DNA of 64,000 bases, from positions 233,264 to 297,263 of the forward strand of contig CAUYUJ010016068.1 of assembly GCA_963575745.1 (NCBI GenBank), read 5' to 3'. Both the position numbers and the translations under genes were made by a program. The notes below the pieces were generated by a model. The model was not told where the DNA came from and searched no databases. It saw only the letters and a list, made by a program, of their open reading frames with translations. Shown here in pieces: positions 1 to 7,970 of the stretch; the stretch's first letter is position 1; every line of letters begins with the position of its first letter. Source of the DNA: Prorocentrum cordatum (lineage: Eukaryota > Sar > Dinophyceae > Prorocentrales > Prorocentraceae).

Positions 1-156
1 GAGGAGAAGGAGGAGGACGAGGAGGACGAGGAGGGCGAGGAGGGCGAGGAGGACAAGGACGAGGAGGAGGAAGAGGAGGACGAGGAGGACGAGGAGGACG
101 AGGACGAGAAGGAGGAAGAGGAGGACGAGGAGAAGGAGGAGGAGGAGGAGGAGGAG
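1..156. repeat. (GAG/GAC)n purine-rich simple repeat
   Basis: Almost pure GAG, GAC and AAG triplets run from the first base of the window, so the tract is cut by the window edge. One strand is nearly all purine. Open frames across it are products of the triplet period and are not taken as coding. Confidence 0.9.
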
Positions 157-968
157 CAGTGTTTCAGGTCGTTCGTGAGCCCGTCGATGCGGGCCACCGC
201 TCTGGTCTCAGACTGCCGGCGCCAAAGAGAAAGTCCCAGAAACCGTGGACACATCGCTGCTGTGGGCTTCAATCGAAGCTCCGAGTCCGACCCTGTTGAC
301 GGACCGTACGGGAACAGCCAGCAGCGAGCCCTGCGCGACCCAAAGAGACCTTCTGTTGCATGGGCGAAGGGCTTGGCATCGTTGGGCGTTGCGCTGCAAA
401 GCCGCGAGCCCGAGGCACAAGACCAGGGAGCCCGAGACCTCCAGGCGTGGAACAATCGATCGGGGAACTGGCGGAGCCCAGGCAGGGAGCAGGACATGGG
501 GAGCCCGAGAACCCCGGGCGCAGGGCACAGGACGAGGGAACCCAAGGAACCCGAGCAGGGAGCAGGACCGGGGGGGCCCGAGGAGCGGGGCTTGGAAGCC
601 CGAGGAGCCCGAGCAGGGACCAGGGAACCCGAGAAACGCAAGCTAAAGGGAAAGCCCGGGGGACCCGAGGAGCAAGACTCACCGGGGGACCCGAGGAGCC
701 CAGAGAACAAGGCCGGGGAGCCCGGGGGAACCCCCCTGCGAGCGAGCAGCACCCGGGGAGCCCAGGGCCACTCGAGGGGAGAGCAAGACCAGGCAGCGCC
801 CGAGCAGCCCACTGCGTGAGGCGACGAGGCCGAGGAACCGCGGGGGAACGCCGAGGCCTCCCGCGCCCGCCACCCGCCCGCTCTTCCCCGACGAGTGCGA
901 GCCCATCCCGCGAAGCCGGAGTGGGCAAAAGGAAGGCGAGCAAGGTGAGGCACAAGAGCCTGCTGCTC
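157..968. other. No gene seen; degenerate CCCGAG/CAGGGA minisatellite
   Basis: From about 400 to 790 the sequence is a loose tandem of CCCGAGGAGCC-like and GAGCAGGGA-like words. This low-complexity make-up keeps several frames open on both strands, and the predicted peptides are rich in E, P, G and R. I see no domain and no support for a gene. Confidence 0.5.
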
Positions 969-1122
969 GGGGGCCACACGCGAGCCCTGCCCCTGCCCCC
1001 CAAAATTCTTCTGAGGGAGAGGGTGGGGTTCACTTCGCTCGGGAGCTCACGAACGAAGTGAACCCCACCCTCCCCCTCAGAAATCTTGGGGGGCAGGGGG
1101 TAGGGTTCGCCTGTGGCCCCCT
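969..1122. repeat. Fold-back: about 73-bp inverted repeat with tiny loop
   Basis: The left arm (about 969-1041) runs from GGGGGCCACACGCGAGCC to GGGGTTCACTTCGCTCG. The right arm (about 1050-1122) is its near-perfect reverse complement. Only about 8 bases (around GGAGCTCA) separate them, so the segment could form a long hairpin or cruciform. The outer end of the right arm recurs at 1301-1329, after the (GGA)n tract. Confidence 0.85.
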
Positions 1123-1302
1123 AGAGGAGGAGGAGGAGGAGGAGGAGGAGGAGGAGGAGGAGGGAGGAGGAGGAGGAGGAGGAGGAGGAGGAGGAGGAGG
1201 AGGAGGAGGAGGAGGAGGAGGAGGAGAGGAGGAGGAGGGAGGAGGAGGAAGGAGGAGGAGGAGGAGGAGGAGGAGGAGGAGGAGGAGGAGGAGGAGGAGG
1301 AG
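1123..1302. repeat. (GGA)n microsatellite
   Basis: About 180 bases of almost uninterrupted GGA/GAG triplets lie between two copies of a short word, TAGGGTTCGCCTGTGG at about 1101 and TAGGGTTCGCATGTGG at about 1305. The tract therefore seems to have expanded, or been inserted, inside a short duplication. Confidence 0.9.
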
Positions 1303-1690
1303 GGGTAGGGTTCGCATGTGGCACCCTAGCTGTGCGATGCCCGGTCACATGAGCGGCCATGGAAAAGCCAGGAAGGCCGACGCGCACAGAACGCCCTGCA
1401 CACGTGCTCCTCGCCTGCTTCGTTCTCGCGCGCCTCCCTCTCCAGGCCTCCTCCTCCTCCTCCTCCTCCTCCTCCTCCTCCTCCTCCTCCTCCTCCTCCT
1501 CCTCCTTCTTCTTCTCCCATCCCTGAGGGGGCAGTCCCCTGCGGAGTCCTCCCTTGCAGCTCCCCGTACTCCAAGTACATGTGCGGTCCCACCGCCAGGC
1601 GGACACCATGGATATGTCCGAGACCGCGACCTCGCCAGCGCGCCCACGCCAGATGGCCGCAGCCTGGCCGCAGCCCTCCACCCAGCGCCC
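1303..1690. other. No gene seen; contains a (CTC)n tract
   Basis: A (CTC)n microsatellite fills about 1448-1516, opposite in strand sense to the upstream (GGA)n. The rest is G+C-rich sequence with no feature I can support. Confidence 0.6.
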
Positions 1691-2434
1691 TCAGGGGCCT
1701 CCCTCGCGGTGCGGTGGCGCACCGCAAGAGAGGAGGGTGCCCTCGACCAGCTCCCATGCAGCATCCTCGTCCGATGGCACCTCTGGGTAGCGCTCGGGGG
1801 GCACGAGCATGGCCACGAGAATTGGGTCCGTCGGCCACTGCAAGGAGCCCCCTCCGCTCAACGCAGGCTGCGCCTCCAGAAAAGCCTCGCCCAGCAACTC
1901 GAGGAAGGGCCTAGGAAGGACCCAGTTGTTCACCTCGAGCGCTGCTGCGGGCCTCGCCACCAGGCCGCGCTGGAGCATGGCCACCGAGAGGTGCGGGCAG
2001 TGCACAGCCAGGGCCTGGCCGAAGGACGACAGCGAGCCTCCGAAGTCGGCCACATCGAAGGTAACTGAAGAGGCCTCTGGGAGAGCAGCGAGCGCCTTCA
2101 CCGACTCCAGCTGCCAGATCGACGCCACACGATGAGCCACGCAAGCCTGGCGCACCAATGCTCCAGCCACTCCTGCCGCCGCTGCCGCGGCCAGGACTAA
2201 TAAGCCAGCCCTGACGCCACCATTTTCCTTCCGCAGCTCCTTCGCCCAGAATCTATTCAGCAGATCAGTTCCCCACACTTGTTCTCGGGGTCGCACAGGC
2301 GAGCCTTTCGAGCCAATACTATGCACCGTCGCTGTCCAAGATGATGTCGGCGGTGTTACGAGAACTTCCAGAATGGCACCTGACTGAATCCTTGCGGTGA
2401 TATTGTCTAAAAGTGTTGAATCTTCCAGCTTCAA
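1691..2434 (-). CDS. Unassigned 247-residue ORF downstream of the LINE zinc-finger ORF
   Basis: An open frame on the minus strand starts around the stop codon of the zinc-finger ORF (about 2431) and runs to 1691. The reported first codon is TTG, and the frame is open upstream of it, so the true start is unknown. Composition is mixed and protein-like rather than repetitive: an alanine-rich, possibly membrane-spanning stretch near residues 78-92, followed by conventional sequence. I recognise no family. It could be a C-terminal or extra ORF of the LINE, part of a neighbouring gene, or chance. A pyrimidine-rich stretch ending in TTGATTGCAG on the minus strand at about 2456-2490 could be a splice acceptor, which would allow a spliced reading. 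Confidence 0.35.
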   Translation of the reverse strand: MKLEDSTLLDNITARIQSGAILEVLVTPPTSSWTATVHSIGSKGSPVRPREQVWGTDLLNRFWAKELRKENGGVRAGLLVLAAAAAAGVAGALVRQACVAHRVASIWQLESVKALAALPEASSVTFDVADFGGSLSSFGQALAVHCPHLSVAMLQRGLVARPAAALEVNNWVLPRPFLELLGEAFLEAQPALSGGGSLQWPTDPILVAMLVPPERYPEVPSDEDAAWELVEGTLLSCGAPPHREGGP

Positions 2435-3093
2435 TGTCGTTGATGGTTCACTGCAATCAATATATAAAACAGCAAGGTTGAAAAAAAACCAGTGGCACAG
2501 CCCATAATACTACTGAAGTCGTCGTCAGCTCTGGGTCCCCAGCCAAGATGCAACACATAGGATTGCCGATGGGCGCGCTCCGCAGGTGCTGGTGGCAGCG
2601 CTGGGACTGAGACCCACTCCACACACGGGGGCATCGGGCGCTCGTCAACCACAGCAGCCTGCCTCTTGCCAGGTAATGCTGGTCGCGTTGGCGCAGTCGC
2701 CCGAAGCCCACGCGTGCGTTTGTCCAGAGCCGACTGCTGGTCCAGACGCTGCCATGCTGCAACTGCCTCGTCGTCCAGGGGATCAGTGGATGCCATAATG
2801 TGGCCGAGACATGCTCCCGTCGGGCGCCTGAGATGCCTTGGCAATCCTGATCGATCCGAGAAGCTGGCGCCACAACATAGGCAATCAACACCGTCAGCAA
2901 AGTACTGCGCCATGTCCTTTGGCTGGTGCACTCGAGTCCAGTGACCTCGATGCCCAGCAACTGTTTGGAAAACCTGATCGCACTCATAGCATAAATAACT
3001 TGTTACTGAATGTCCGCCATCGCCTCTTGGGATCAGCCCAGGGTATACCAACAATATCTTCCGCATCATGAAGGAGTCCCTATGCTGATCCAT
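2431..3093 (-). CDS. LINE zinc-finger protein or detached C-terminus of the RT ORF
   Basis: 220 residues from a real ATG at 3093. The first finger is classical C2H2 (C35, C38, H51, H56; C-x2-C-x12-H-x4-H). A second, C2HC-like, has C71, C74, H87 and C95. Nucleic-acid-binding fingers commonly end LINE RT proteins, so this is probably either the true C-terminus of the endonuclease-RT protein separated by a 1-base indel, or a separately translated ORF. The ATG overlaps the RT stop by 14 bp (ATG at 3093, TAG at 3082-3080), which would suit termination-reinitiation. A run of six T just upstream on the minus strand, within codons AGT TTT TTC, is a natural site for an indel or slippage. The last 30 residues turn hydrophobic and may be read-through into 3' UTR. 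Confidence 0.7.
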   Translation of the reverse strand: MDQHRDSFMMRKILLVYPGLIPRGDGGHSVTSYLCYECDQVFQTVAGHRGHWTRVHQPKDMAQYFADGVDCLCCGASFSDRSGLPRHLRRPTGACLGHIMASTDPLDDEAVAAWQRLDQQSALDKRTRGLRATAPTRPALPGKRQAAVVDERPMPPCVEWVSVPALPPAPAERAHRQSYVLHLGWGPRADDDFSSIMGCATGFFSTLLFYILIAVNHQRH

Positions 3094-6000
3094 TCGCTGC
3101 GCAGAAAAAACTCATCCAGGCGCTGCGCAAGTGCCTATGAAATGCCCTCGTATCCTTCGCAACATATCTCATCCAAGAGGCAATGCCTGGAATATTCCTG
3201 GGGCAGTCGTCTGGAGCATCGTGACAATACCGTTTGAGCCAAAGAAAGTCCTCCACTACAAGTGATGCCCATGACGATGAAGTACCCAGCGTAGCATCCA
3301 AGATCAGCCGCAATGTAGGAGATCCTGAATGCACCAGCCGAGCCACATAGCGTAGCCTTCGGAAGCGCAAAACCTCACAAAACTCCATCCTCTTGGCGAT
3401 TACCAATACTTCTGAATCTGTGGTACGACCGACAGTGAGCAGGCTGTGCAATTTCCTGGTGCCCACTCGGTAACCTGATAGCAGCGCATGGTTCAACTTG
3501 GTCGTGCAAGATACCGAAATATTGTCCCATGTCTCCGCCTGAAAGAACAAATGCGTGCTGCATAGCGCATCGATATACTTGAGCTTGTCCTTCATGGCAA
3601 TCTCGTACTTGATAGCAGATGCCCTTAAGGGCCTCAGTGCCGTAGAGTGCTTATTCTTCCTCCTGGATACCTCCTGTCCTGAGCTCCCGTCGCCAGTGTA
3701 GATGCCACCTACATGCTTGTAAGCCTGCTCAAGCACGATGCGATCGTTCGACGTGCTATCTAACGCAATGGCTGAGAACTTGGCCATGGTCCGCTTCGCT
3801 TGCAGGGAACCCTCGCCATTATAGGAGATAACCGCGGCCGTCTTGCCCTTTCCGAAATGAAGTTGGAAGCCTGATCCTAGCATGTGCTTCCTCACAATCC
3901 TGCCGAGCAGCGATACTTGATCACGTACTGCTGTGGGATCGTAGCATGGGGAGCAAAAACCTGAATCATCAACGAAGGTGGAATCCGTGAACGTGTCGCT
4001 CTCCACTGTGAGGCCCTGGGAGAATACCTGTTCGGATGCATCAATACAATCTTTGAGGTCCAAGGCAATGCCAGCCTGCTGCATATCAAATCTGATTCCT
4101 CTCAGTGGTCGGGCGTAAACTACATTGAAGAAGAAGTCTGCTAGGGGAATCCCAGCACGAGAGCTCCTTTGCGAGACAATCCACTGCGTGTCCCCTGGCA
4201 CCCTGAAGTGGGTGAGCCGATGGGCTTCGATCACTTGCGCAACCAGATGTTGGTCAACCCTGGAGTCGACCAACACTGGCGCTGCTAGAACAACCTCCAG
4301 CAGCGGGTGTGCCAGCGCAGGGGCATTGTCTAGGACTTGGTTGATGTACTTCTCGGTTCCCTTGGGCGGGATCCCAGCCTGACGCAACAGTGAGTAGAAT
4401 GCAGCCACCAAATCCACGAACAATACTATTGCAATAAACTTCCTGGCCTTGGCAATGTGTCTGAAGACTCGCACCATCTGAGAAGCCATGCCAGCACAAC
4501 GGCCCTTGATACCCCCAGTCTGCGAGTCCACCATGGGTAACTTGATGCAATCCGTCATGGCTGCTCGCAGGAACGCGTGGTGATGCTTGATAACGTCCGA
4601 GTTCAGCATGATCGAGCGGTACATCTCAGCCGTCATCCTGCCGCTCTTGCCCTTGTGGAGTCCGCACGCCAGTCCTGCTTTATGTATAGCCGCCTCCTGC
4701 ACCAGAAGTCCAGTCTTAGCGGTAATGGCCAGGATATGCGACAGAACAGCCTCAGGCGCAGCTTTGAGGACAGCATTCTGAACTAAATCATGGCCAGGTG
4801 CGCGGTGGGCTTTAACCCCCCGCATTCGGGTGGCAAGCCATGTCGGAGACGGAATCGCAGAGATAGACCGCGGGACACCAAGAGCATAATTCAGGGTAAG
4901 CTGATTGTACTCAGTTTGCAGAGCCGATGCAAAACACTCGTATCCGTCCTCAAGTTGGGCAAAGTGTCGTCTCAAGGTCTCGGCCCACTCCAGCCCGGAG
5001 GCGATGACTGAACCGTCTTGCTTGAATCGTTGAGGAAGGAGAGTGTGGTCGCATCGCTTTGCCTGCTTGCCATTGAACCGCAATAACCTCTGGAGCCAAA
5101 CCCATTCATGGTGTCCGTCGTGTAGCATTGCCAATGCGCCAATCTTCTTGGCGGTCTGCGTAAGAAAATCTGTTCTATCTCTGTTAAGACACCAGGTAAG
5201 TGTTCCAGCAGTAGCATCCATAAAGCATCTGGCAGCAACAAGCATTTCTTCGATTGTGAACTCCTCGGCCTGAAATAAGTCGCATGCCATGACAAGCTGG
5301 CGCATAGGGCCTTCCCAAGGACACTGGGAGGACTCATCAGGGCCCCGACTTGCGCACGTGAATGTGTCCAGTTGCCTTGGCAGAAGCCTGGCCAATAGAA
5401 AGATAGGTTCCCAAGAATGTCTAAAGACCGCTTGCTGTGCACGCCGTGCATACCTGCGTAGTCTGATAAGCGCCATAGTGCCTGTCTTGATGGAAGGCTT
5501 CCTAGGAGAGAAACGGTCCTCGGCAAATAACTCGGCTGTGAGCTGGTTGATCTCGCAGTTGAAGTCGTCAACCTGCTGATTGATGTCCGTAGCCCACGGC
5601 GCCACTGGCATCTCTAAGAGAGCTTGTCGGAATTTGTTCTGTCTGATAGGATCCGCCAATTTCTGCCTGTCGAGCCTCTTTCTCCCTGCCTCGGGTGTTG
5701 AGTAAAATTTAGCAGCCTCGATGGTGACAACAACTGGCCAGTGGTCAGGGGATTTGCCACCAAGGTCCAAGTCGGTCATCACATAACAGGTCTTCGCACA
5801 AGCATGGATGCTATCCTGCAACAAGATGTAATCCAGTCGATGTAGTGTACCACACTTAGCACGAAACATTTCAGGATGCTCGTGGGGGAGGAACGTGTTC
5901 GTGATCTTCATGCTGTACATATTGTCAATCTTCTGGAGCCCGAATCCGTTGACGTCGAGTGAATCAGTTGGCCCGATGCTTCCTGAAACATCTGTGACCT

Positions 6001-6694
6001 CGCTGCCCATGCGTGCGTTCGCATCTGCCATAATAATAGTCGGTGGGTGCTGTTCCAAAACAGCTCGTACATCTTGCCACCATTTGCGAACGTGCTGAGG
6101 CGGGTCGATGGTCCCACGTTTGTGATGAGGAGCATGGATGACTGCCACTGTGTGCACCATCATGGGCGCATGTATCTGAACAAGAAGAATTCTTTCGACT
6201 GCATGTATCACGTGGACGTGCTTAGTCAACAGCTTGAGTGGTCCCTTCTTCCCGCGTGCATAACCAAGCTCAAGGTTGACCAAGAGTGTACACCCAAGCC
6301 CTTTGGAGTCCGAGCCTGAGTTGACGACCAGGAAGCCATCGGACTCGAACTTACCAGCAGGATGCGATGTCTCCTGGATGCCAGCCAGTAGCACAGAATC
6401 ACCTTTGAGCTGTAGCCGAAGATGTCTTGCACGGGCTCTACGCTCCTCCTGTCGGGCAAAGTTGTGAACCGATTTGTCGAGACCTTCATTATCATCACCA
6501 GAGAATATCGCAACATTGTTGAAGGTCGCAATCTTACAGTTAATTCGAGTAGGCGCGCGCAGGACTGCCATTTCGCCTTCTCCGTGATCATCGTACTGCA
6601 GTAACTTCTGTTTGTGCACCTCAAAGGGAAACCATCTTCCAAGAAGCACGGGTATGGTGAGGTCGTCGGATTTAAAAACCTTGTAAACTGCCAC
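3080..6694 (-). CDS. LINE endonuclease-reverse transcriptase (EN-RT)
   Basis: 1204 residues; the frame opens directly after a TGA at 6697-6695, and the nominal first codon is GTG, so normal initiation here is unlikely. Residues about 51-325 are an APE-type endonuclease: N59/N60, E108 (IQET), HAPH near 187-190, D224 and N226 (MADANAR), D288 (HRLDYI), D317-H318 (SPDHWP). These match the metal-binding and catalytic set of the exonuclease-endonuclease-phosphatase fold that nicks target DNA. The RT covers about 600-920: a RAPGHD motif (631-636), motif A with D761 (LFVDLVAAF), motif B GIPLADFFFN (848-857) and the catalytic box FVDD (D909, D910; codons near 3970-3965). Residues beyond 920 form thumb and connection. 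All key residues are present, so I predict a catalytically competent protein for target-primed reverse transcription in the nucleus. Translation probably needs a -1 frameshift from the upstream RNase H frame. Confidence 0.92.
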   Translation of the reverse strand: MAVYKVFKSDDLTIPVLLGRWFPFEVHKQKLLQYDDHGEGEMAVLRAPTRINCKIATFNNVAIFSGDDNEGLDKSVHNFARQEERRARARHLRLQLKGDSVLLAGIQETSHPAGKFESDGFLVVNSGSDSKGLGCTLLVNLELGYARGKKGPLKLLTKHVHVIHAVERILLVQIHAPMMVHTVAVIHAPHHKRGTIDPPQHVRKWWQDVRAVLEQHPPTIIMADANARMGSEVTDVSGSIGPTDSLDVNGFGLQKIDNMYSMKITNTFLPHEHPEMFRAKCGTLHRLDYILLQDSIHACAKTCYVMTDLDLGGKSPDHWPVVVTIEAAKFYSTPEAGRKRLDRQKLADPIRQNKFRQALLEMPVAPWATDINQQVDDFNCEINQLTAELFAEDRFSPRKPSIKTGTMALIRLRRYARRAQQAVFRHSWEPIFLLARLLPRQLDTFTCASRGPDESSQCPWEGPMRQLVMACDLFQAEEFTIEEMLVAARCFMDATAGTLTWCLNRDRTDFLTQTAKKIGALAMLHDGHHEWVWLQRLLRFNGKQAKRCDHTLLPQRFKQDGSVIASGLEWAETLRRHFAQLEDGYECFASALQTEYNQLTLNYALGVPRSISAIPSPTWLATRMRGVKAHRAPGHDLVQNAVLKAAPEAVLSHILAITAKTGLLVQEAAIHKAGLACGLHKGKSGRMTAEMYRSIMLNSDVIKHHHAFLRAAMTDCIKLPMVDSQTGGIKGRCAGMASQMVRVFRHIAKARKFIAIVLFVDLVAAFYSLLRQAGIPPKGTEKYINQVLDNAPALAHPLLEVVLAAPVLVDSRVDQHLVAQVIEAHRLTHFRVPGDTQWIVSQRSSRAGIPLADFFFNVVYARPLRGIRFDMQQAGIALDLKDCIDASEQVFSQGLTVESDTFTDSTFVDDSGFCSPCYDPTAVRDQVSLLGRIVRKHMLGSGFQLHFGKGKTAAVISYNGEGSLQAKRTMAKFSAIALDSTSNDRIVLEQAYKHVGGIYTGDGSSGQEVSRRKNKHSTALRPLRASAIKYEIAMKDKLKYIDALCSTHLFFQAETWDNISVSCTTKLNHALLSGYRVGTRKLHSLLTVGRTTDSEVLVIAKRMEFCEVLRFRRLRYVARLVHSGSPTLRLILDATLGTSSSWASLVVEDFLWLKRYCHDAPDDCPRNIPGIASWMRYVAKDTRAFHRHLRSAWMSFFCAANGSA
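6618..6676 (-). promoter_or_regulatory. Putative -1 programmed ribosomal frameshift site
   Basis: On the minus strand the heptamer TTTAAAT occupies 6676-6670. In the RNase H frame it is phased T_TTA_AAT, the canonical X_XXY_YYZ arrangement, and slipping back one base enters exactly the EN-RT frame (next codon TCC, 6670-6668). It lies about 20 bases after the EN frame opens. A 6-base spacer is followed by a nested stem: 6663-6658 pairs with 6623-6618 (ACCTCA/TGAGGT), 6657-6654 with 6635-6632 (CCAT/ATGG), and 6646-6643 with 6639-6636 (CTTC/GAAG). The heptamer and phase are seen directly; frameshifting is inferred. Confidence 0.55.
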
Positions 6695-6801
6695 TCAACA
6701 TCTGCCGTATACTCCAATGCTTGACGTGGAACCTGCGGTAGGTCTGGTGGCACATTGGATTCTTTAGTAAAGTGCCTGGATATCGAGTCGACTGCTTCGT
6801 T

Positions 6802-7953
6802 TCATGGGTAGTCCTGGTGACATGGTTCCTGCACCACTGATATTGGACGCACACGCTGCGCGTCTCTGAGAACAGTGGCTGCCATCTTGTCCAACTCAGA
6901 AACCAAACGCACACGACTCAAAGCTTTGTCGACCGCCGCCATATTGTCGCAGATGATGTACACCTGCTCATCGAAGGGCAACTGAAGAGAAAAGATAGCC
7001 GCCCAGACAACGCCCAAAAGTGCAACCTCAGTGCTGTGGGTCTGCTCGGCCATGTTGTCAAAGGAGTGAGATGTCGCCGCTCGCGCCGCCGCATAGCCCT
7101 GGCACGCAAGCCCCATGGAGTCCTGCATGACGTGGGCCAGCGCGAACGCCGCCAGCTCGGGAGACTTGGAGTACAGAGATGCGTCTGTATAAACGTGATG
7201 TGCGGCCTGGCCCGTGCTTGGACGGGGAGGGTGCATACGCAGAGCCAAGTCAGCAAACGGATGCAATGGCATACCACGGTAGTCCCAAGAGAGCTGAAAC
7301 CGCCACTGTATCTGATCAAACAACTCTGGTAATGTAGGGACATGCTTAACTTGGCAATTTGCTGCCATAGCTGGCCGCGAAGCTGTATGATCAACGTGCG
7401 CGTTGGAGCTGTCGATCTCCATGCCAGCATGGTGCTGTGGAACCACAGCACTAACCCTCGCCAAATCGCCGATCTGAAATAAATTCGGTGAATTCTCGCT
7501 GTGGCCGAACATGCAGTTGTAGATGTCGACCGTGAATGCTCCTCTCGCTCCGCCCGATGGCGCTGGAGAAGACGACTGCAACGTAGGCAGACACCCCAAA
7601 GCCTCTTGGCGATGCCGTTGACTGCCTGGCGGTCGGTACCCTCTGGCGCACATGCGCTGTCTCGATGGGGGCGCTGGGCAGTGCGTGCCGAAGGCCGAAG
7701 CCGACGGTCGGTACCCCCTGGCGCCCCTTTGAGCAGCTTGGTACGCTGAGCAGTGCGTGCCGCTGGGCTCATGAGTAAATTCAAAGCTAAGCATGCCTGA
7801 TTGACTAGAGCGGTCGATACTCACACCTTCACCCGCTGCTTCATGTAGATGTGAACTGCTTGAATTCTCACCGACGGAGTCCCCAATCTCGTCGATGTAG
7901 GTGTGCAACTCCAGCGCTGGGGCAAAGTGCACAGCGCGCTGATGCTGCACCAC
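6802..7953 (-). CDS. LINE ORF with RNase H domain, interrupted by an in-frame TGA
   Basis: The frame is open from 8046 on the minus strand; 7953 is only a nominal GTG start. The first 250 residues are low in recognisable features, with a repeated GYRP motif. About 7203-6745 encodes an RNase H-like domain with all four acidic positions: D in VYTDAS, E in HSTEVALLGVVW, D in IICDNMAAVD, and the last D in NEAVDSI. The TGA at 6804-6802 falls between YP and NEAVD, where a tryptophan is typical, so TGG to TGA is the simplest reading. Beyond it the same frame continues to the slippery site at 6676 and on to about 6226. RNase H would remove the RNA strand after reverse transcription. Its place upstream of the endonuclease is unusual. 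The TGA means decay, recoding or sequencing error; I favour decay. Confidence 0.75.
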   Translation of the reverse strand: MVQHQRAVHFAPALELHTYIDEIGDSVGENSSSSHLHEAAGEGVSIDRSSQSGMLSFEFTHEPSGTHCSAYQAAQRGARGYRPSASAFGTHCPAPPSRQRMCARGYRPPGSQRHRQEALGCLPTLQSSSPAPSGGARGAFTVDIYNCMFGHSENSPNLFQIGDLARVSAVVPQHHAGMEIDSSNAHVDHTASRPAMAANCQVKHVPTLPELFDQIQWRFQLSWDYRGMPLHPFADLALRMHPPRPSTGQAAHHVYTDASLYSKSPELAAFALAHVMQDSMGLACQGYAAARAATSHSFDNMAEQTHSTEVALLGVVWAAIFSLQLPFDEQVYIICDNMAAVDKALSRVRLVSELDKMAATVLRDAQRVRPISVVQEPCHQDYP

Positions 7954-7970
7954 TGGAGACCCAGCTGATG

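Noticed and set aside
175-819. Collagen-like or EPR-rich protein on the plus strand
   Set aside because: The repeat is a degenerate minisatellite; other frames on both strands are equally open and there is no clear codon bias.
1058-2068. 336-residue plus-strand frame with Glu/Gly/Arg and Leu runs
   Set aside because: Driven by the (GGA)n and (CTC)n tracts and overlaps a fold-back; no domain outside the runs.
3224-3241. Relict spliced-leader sequence (TTTGAGCCAAAG)
   Set aside because: Only a partial match to the dinoflagellate leader as I remember it, and it lies inside the RT coding frame.
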